Shown: positions 61,490 to 64,000 of the stretch, in pieces
How the letters are laid out: each line of letters starts with the position of its first letter
Position numbering within the stretch: the first letter of the stretch is position 1
Assembly: GCF_900115785.1 (NCBI RefSeq)
Contig: NZ_FOYS01000001.1
Coordinates: 310,001 to 374,000, forward strand
DNA from: Halogeometricum limi
Lineage (GTDB): Archaea; Halobacteriota; Halobacteria; Halobacteriales; Haloferacaceae
Length of the DNA: 64,000 bases
Reading direction: 5' to 3'
Translations under genes and position numbers: made by a program
The notes under the pieces: model-generated
Seen by the model: the letters and a program-made list of their open reading frames with translations, nothing else
Database searches by the model: none
What the model was told of the DNA's origin: nothing

Positions 61490-62518
61490 TCAGTCGATCT
61501 TGAGCTTCCCCAAGTGAGGGCGACGACGCAATTCCATCCGCTCTCGCTGGGAAGCCTTGTCGTAGTGCTTCTCGATGACCTCCTGAGAGGCGTTGACGCG
61601 CTCTGCCGTCACCTCTGGAGGAAAGCCTCGGTCCCTGTGCCACGTAATCGAACCCGTGCGGACGTGGTGCGGTGCCCTCGAGGACGGACACTTGCTCGCC
61701 TCTGAGTGACTCCTGAAGTCGCACGTCGTTCGGTCGTAGTTGTGAGGACACGTGCCCGCGACGCACGGCTGCGTCGCTCGGTACATCCACGACCGAAACG
61801 CGTTCTCCGACACACGGTTCTTGTGATTGGTGACCAGCAGCGGAGAACGACCGAAATCGTCGTGGGCCGACGGTCGGTGATGAGCGACGTAGGCATCGAC
61901 CGCGTCGCAGACCTCCGGAAGTAGCGACACAGAGCGCTCACCACTCCGCTGGTTCTTCAGCGGCGTCTCGGTCTCTGGACGATGAACGAACTCGATAAAC
62001 TGCTCGTCGGAGTGGTAGTCGCGTAGATCGAGGCCGCGAAGCGCACCGAGCCGCGCACCCGTATGAAACGCGAGTTCGAGGATGACGTGGAAACGCGAAC
62101 CGTAGACGTGGTCGTTCGTCCGGTAGAACCGAATCAGATCTTCGGCGTCCTCCGGTCGAAGCATCGTATCGCGAGACATCTCCGACTCCGGGACATCCGG
62201 GACGTGGACCTTCTTCGCGAGTCCGTCGTCGACGGCCTCGATACGCTCAAGGTACTCGACGTGCCCCTTCAGCGTCTCCATCTCTCCGTGGAGCGTCGGC
62301 GACGCAATCCCCTGCCCCGCGCGGAACGCCTCGAACCGCTCGAAGGTCCAGCCGTTCATCTCCTCAACGCGCTCGATGTTCTCGTCCTCACACCACTCGA
62401 CCCAGAGCTTCAGTCGGTACCGGTATGTTCGGACCGATGACTCCGAGAGTTCGGTACTCCGACGGTCGAGGTAGCGGCGGACAGCGTCGCGTGGAGTGAG
62501 GTCTGTCGGTGCGTTCAC
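61490..62518 (-). CDS. Tyrosine recombinase (integrase) with a cysteine-rich insert
   Basis: A 342-residue site-specific recombinase. The SAM-like core-binding domain is at 1-105; the catalytic residues are Arg156 (TGARLGALRG), probable Lys188, HxxR at His284/Arg287, His294 and the nucleophile Tyr319 in EKHYDKAS. A Cys cluster (Cys252, Cys257, Cys266, Cys277) between the Lys and the HxxR could bind zinc. It points toward the attachment-site remnants. ATG at 62516-62518. Confidence 0.92.
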   Translation of the reverse strand: MNAPTDLTPRDAVRRYLDRRSTELSESSVRTYRYRLKLWVEWCEDENIERVEEMNGWTFERFEAFRAGQGIASPTLHGEMETLKGHVEYLERIEAVDDGLAKKVHVPDVPESEMSRDTMLRPEDAEDLIRFYRTNDHVYGSRFHVILELAFHTGARLGALRGLDLRDYHSDEQFIEFVHRPETETPLKNQRSGERSVSLLPEVCDAVDAYVAHHRPSAHDDFGRSPLLVTNHKNRVSENAFRSWMYRATQPCVAGTCPHNYDRTTCDFRSHSEASKCPSSRAPHHVRTGSITWHRDRGFPPEVTAERVNASQEVIEKHYDKASQRERMELRRRPHLGKLKID

Positions 62519-62566
62519 TCACCCGCCTCCTCTGATACGTCGGTGCTATCGCGAGTATTGTTCATC

Positions 62567-62887
62567 TCAGAGAATCCCCCGAGTTACACCAACAGAACGA
62601 AGCTCGGTGTCGGTTTCCTCGTCAAGTCGGTCAGCGACGATACGACCGTCGCGAACGACGAGGATGATGAGGTCACCGATACGGAACTCCGCCGCGCCCT
62701 CGCCGTCGACCGCGTCGAACTGGTCGTCGGACAGCGAGAGAATCGTCATCTCCTTTCCGTCCTCGACGCCAGCAAAGTCGTCAGCCGTCGCAGTCTCGAG
62801 TTGAAGCGCCTCACGGATGAGTTCACGCGAGCGCGTGTGACGAACCTCCTCCTCAGCGCGTTCGAGGAGTTCGACGGCATCACTCAT
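62567..62887 (-). CDS. Small unknown protein of the integrated element
   Basis: A 106-residue acidic protein: N-terminal helix (MSDAVELLERAEEEVRHTR), then beta-rich segments (EMTILSLSDDQFDAVDGEG; RIGDLIILVVRDGRIVADRLDE). Its start overlaps the stop of the upstream regulator by 8 nt, and integrase starts 48 nt downstream, so the three form one operon. An excisionase or antitoxin-like role is possible but unsupported. Confidence 0.7.
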   Translation of the reverse strand: MSDAVELLERAEEEVRHTRSRELIREALQLETATADDFAGVEDGKEMTILSLSDDQFDAVDGEGAAEFRIGDLIILVVRDGRIVADRLDEETDTELRSVGVTRGIL

Positions 62888-63731
62888 CTCGGCCACCATC
62901 CGTGGCAGCCAGTCCAGAGACCTCGCCACCGAGAACACGCGAGACAGCATCCTTCATCGTCCGCCGGACGAGATCTCGTCCCGACGAAGTGGGAACGTAG
63001 TGGTTCGACCGCCGGTCGACCTGACGCTTCTCCATCAGCCCCTTCTCGACGAGCGTATCGAGGTTCGGATACAGTCGACCGTGGTTCACCTCCTGCTCGT
63101 AGAACGCCGAGAGAATCTCCTTCAGTTCGAGTCCGATCGGCGGCTCGTCCTCGACGCGCTCGAACGCGATGGTCTCCAGGAGGAGACGCTGCTGGAACTC
63201 GGTGAGGTCACCCCAGCGGACACCGCCGTCCGCGACCAGTCGGGCCGTGCGAAGGTGACGAACGCGCCAGCGGACAGTGCAACTGTTGTTCGTGTATCGC
63301 TCCAGAACGAGGTCGGGGTCGAGGTCGATCGGGTCGAAGCGCGGGTCCGAACCAACGATGCGAGAGCACCAGTAGCCCGCCTCCGCGCCGGACAGTTCGG
63401 TGCCCTTCGCGATGCGTTTCGCCGTGTAGATGCACCAGTCGCCGGGGTCGACGTTCTCGCGGATGAAGCCCGCGATGGCGTCGACGGGGTCGTGGCCGCC
63501 GTCGGTGATGAGTCGTTTCCCCGCGTTCGGATCGGTGTTGTCGTTACTCATGAGTTCGGAAGCAGGTCTAAAGCCGAGTTCGTGACCGCACGGTTCGGCA
63601 GTCCGTCGACCCGGAGCGCGAGCGCTGAAACCGTCGACAGCCGCGTCGCACACCGGGCAGTTGGTCGTCAATTCGTCGGTCGTTTCGGGGGCTTTTTCAT
63701 CGCCCTCGGCGAGTTTCGGTTGGGTCGTCAT
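62880..63731 (-). CDS. Zinc-finger/PadR-like winged-helix regulator of the element
   Basis: A 283-residue protein. The N-terminus has a CxxC...CxH knuckle (Cys25, Cys28, Cys48, His50 in NCPVCDAAVDG ... EPCGHE). A middle domain (DPGDWCIYTAKRIAKGTELSGAEAGYW) follows, and the C-terminus is a PadR-type winged helix (LELKEILSAFYEQ; GRLYPNLDTLVEKGLMEKRQVDRRSNHYVPTSSGRDLV). It is a candidate repressor of the divergent gene. The ATG at 63729-63731 is chosen; a start at 63551 (MSNDNTDPNAGK) would drop the zinc knuckle. Confidence 0.75.
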   Translation of the reverse strand: MTTQPKLAEGDEKAPETTDELTTNCPVCDAAVDGFSARAPGRRTAEPCGHELGFRPASELMSNDNTDPNAGKRLITDGGHDPVDAIAGFIRENVDPGDWCIYTAKRIAKGTELSGAEAGYWCSRIVGSDPRFDPIDLDPDLVLERYTNNSCTVRWRVRHLRTARLVADGGVRWGDLTEFQQRLLLETIAFERVEDEPPIGLELKEILSAFYEQEVNHGRLYPNLDTLVEKGLMEKRQVDRRSNHYVPTSSGRDLVRRTMKDAVSRVLGGEVSGLAATDGGRDE

Positions 63732-63836
63732 CGTAGGTGACGGCCCTCTTTCGGGTCTCTGCCTCCAGCAGGGGCCCGAGTTTTCGGACCTGTTAGACCC
63801 GGCGAGAGTCGTCTGTATCCCCAATATGACCGATGA

Positions 63837-63863
63837 TATATAATTCTTAACAGCTATAGCTGT
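63837..63863. promoter_or_regulatory. TATA box and perfect 14-bp palindrome between the divergent element genes
   Basis: TATATAAT (63837-63844) is a strong TATA element about 35-42 nt before the ATG at 63879. It is followed at once by ACAGCTATAGCTGT (63850-63863), a perfect palindrome. A dimeric repressor bound there would block initiation on the plus strand. The whole patch is AT-rich compared with the host. Confidence 0.65.
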
Positions 63864-63878
63864 AATTGATTGATACCT

Positions 63879-64000
63879 ATGAGTATCGAACCTGACGACG
63901 ATAGGTGTGATTTTTCCATCACGCTGAATAGCCGTCTCCGAAGAATGGTCCAACACATCTCGTGGTTCTCGAACGTAGACTACGAGATATTCCTCTTTTT
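63879..64000 (+). CDS. Unknown protein of the integrated element, 5' part only
   Basis: The first 40 codons after the ATG at 63879 (MSIEPDDDRCDFSITLN, then SRLRRMVQHISWFSNVDYEI); the gene leaves the window. It is divergent from the regulator with a palindrome between. Lower G+C than the host genes. No family recognised. Confidence 0.55.
   Translation, partial: MSIEPDDDRCDFSITLNSRLRRMVQHISWFSNVDYEIFLF

Larger units (their letters stand above)
61087..64000. mobile_element. Left end of an integrated genetic element (incomplete)
   Basis: The tRNA-like remnants mark the edge. Inside are a tyrosine recombinase, a small unknown gene, a PadR-like regulator and a divergent gene with a palindromic operator, the typical lysogeny or plasmid-maintenance end of a haloarchaeal provirus or integrated plasmid. 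The right junction lies beyond the window. Confidence 0.65.

Noticed and set aside
63732-63956. Extension of the PadR-like gene upstream to 63956
   Set aside because: The extra 75 codons cross the TATA/palindrome region and the divergent gene start, and are not protein-like.

Overview
The window is chromosomal DNA of a halophilic archaeon (class Halobacteria). The evidence is uniformly high G+C, very acidic predicted proteins, TATA-box promoters with many leaderless starts, archaeal information-processing genes (RFC small subunit, MCM, TFB, Trm1, a Halobacterium-type [2Fe-2S] ferredoxin) and a SAMP2 ubiquitin-like modifier. From memory, the order samp2 - rfc - alaS - mcm - minD - tfb - prs - trm1 - lrp/glnA resembles the Haloferax volcanii chromosome, so the family Haloferacaceae or a relative is likely. 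The species is not identified.

Layout. 1-4.6 kb: the 5' part of a peroxiredoxin, samp2, the RFC small subunit, a GAF-GAF-PAS histidine kinase and a TspO-like membrane protein. 4.7-15.7 kb: alaS, a haloarchaeal protein of unknown role, an alpha/beta hydrolase lacking the nucleophile serine, a GATase, a glutaryl-CoA-type acyl-CoA dehydrogenase, small metabolic genes (cupin, VOC, ferritin-like) and a large membrane Fe-S oxidoreductase that could pass electrons from acyl-CoA oxidation to quinone. 15.8-17.9 kb: the biotin ECF transporter bioY-bioM-bioN behind a perfect BirA-type operator. 18-24.6 kb: a conserved protein, an aldo/keto reductase remnant and mcm interrupted by two inteins. 24.6-31.7 kb: a PLP enzyme of Cys/Met metabolism, then a tightly packed run of haloarchaeal genes ending in MinD, then tfb, another unknown gene and a second, lysine-less MinD/ParA-like protein. 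31.8-46.6 kb: an acetolactate-synthase-like enzyme, HIT protein, two stand-alone HalOD1 proteins, prs, a beta-propeller-like protein, a SWIM-finger protein, trm1, a two-component pair, YihY, PAP2, and the divergent glnA/lrp pair. 46.7-61 kb: a 50-residue zinc ribbon, a duplicated repeat block, an M29 aminopeptidase, DoxX, threonine aldolase, CDF transporter, phosphoesterase, a membrane-anchored HTH protein, a PiT transporter, a CNNM/CBS protein, a glutaredoxin plus cysteine-free redoxin pair, Sua5, a Cas4-like Fe-S protein, a HEAT protein, a J-domain/ferredoxin fusion and a third HalOD1 protein.

61.1-64 kb: the left end of an integrated element. Three degenerate tRNA-3'-end sequences lie next to an outward-facing tyrosine recombinase with a Cys-rich insert. 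Upstream of it are a small unknown gene and a zinc-finger/PadR-like regulator, and a divergent gene begins beside a perfect 14-bp palindrome. The element runs off the right edge.

No rRNA, intact tRNA or CRISPR array was seen. The most promising candidates for undescribed biology are the MinD-linked gene run (26.06-29.1 kb), the cysteine-free redoxin coupled to a glutaredoxin, the J-domain/ferredoxin fusion, and the HTH domain inserted inside the splicing domain of the second MCM intein.
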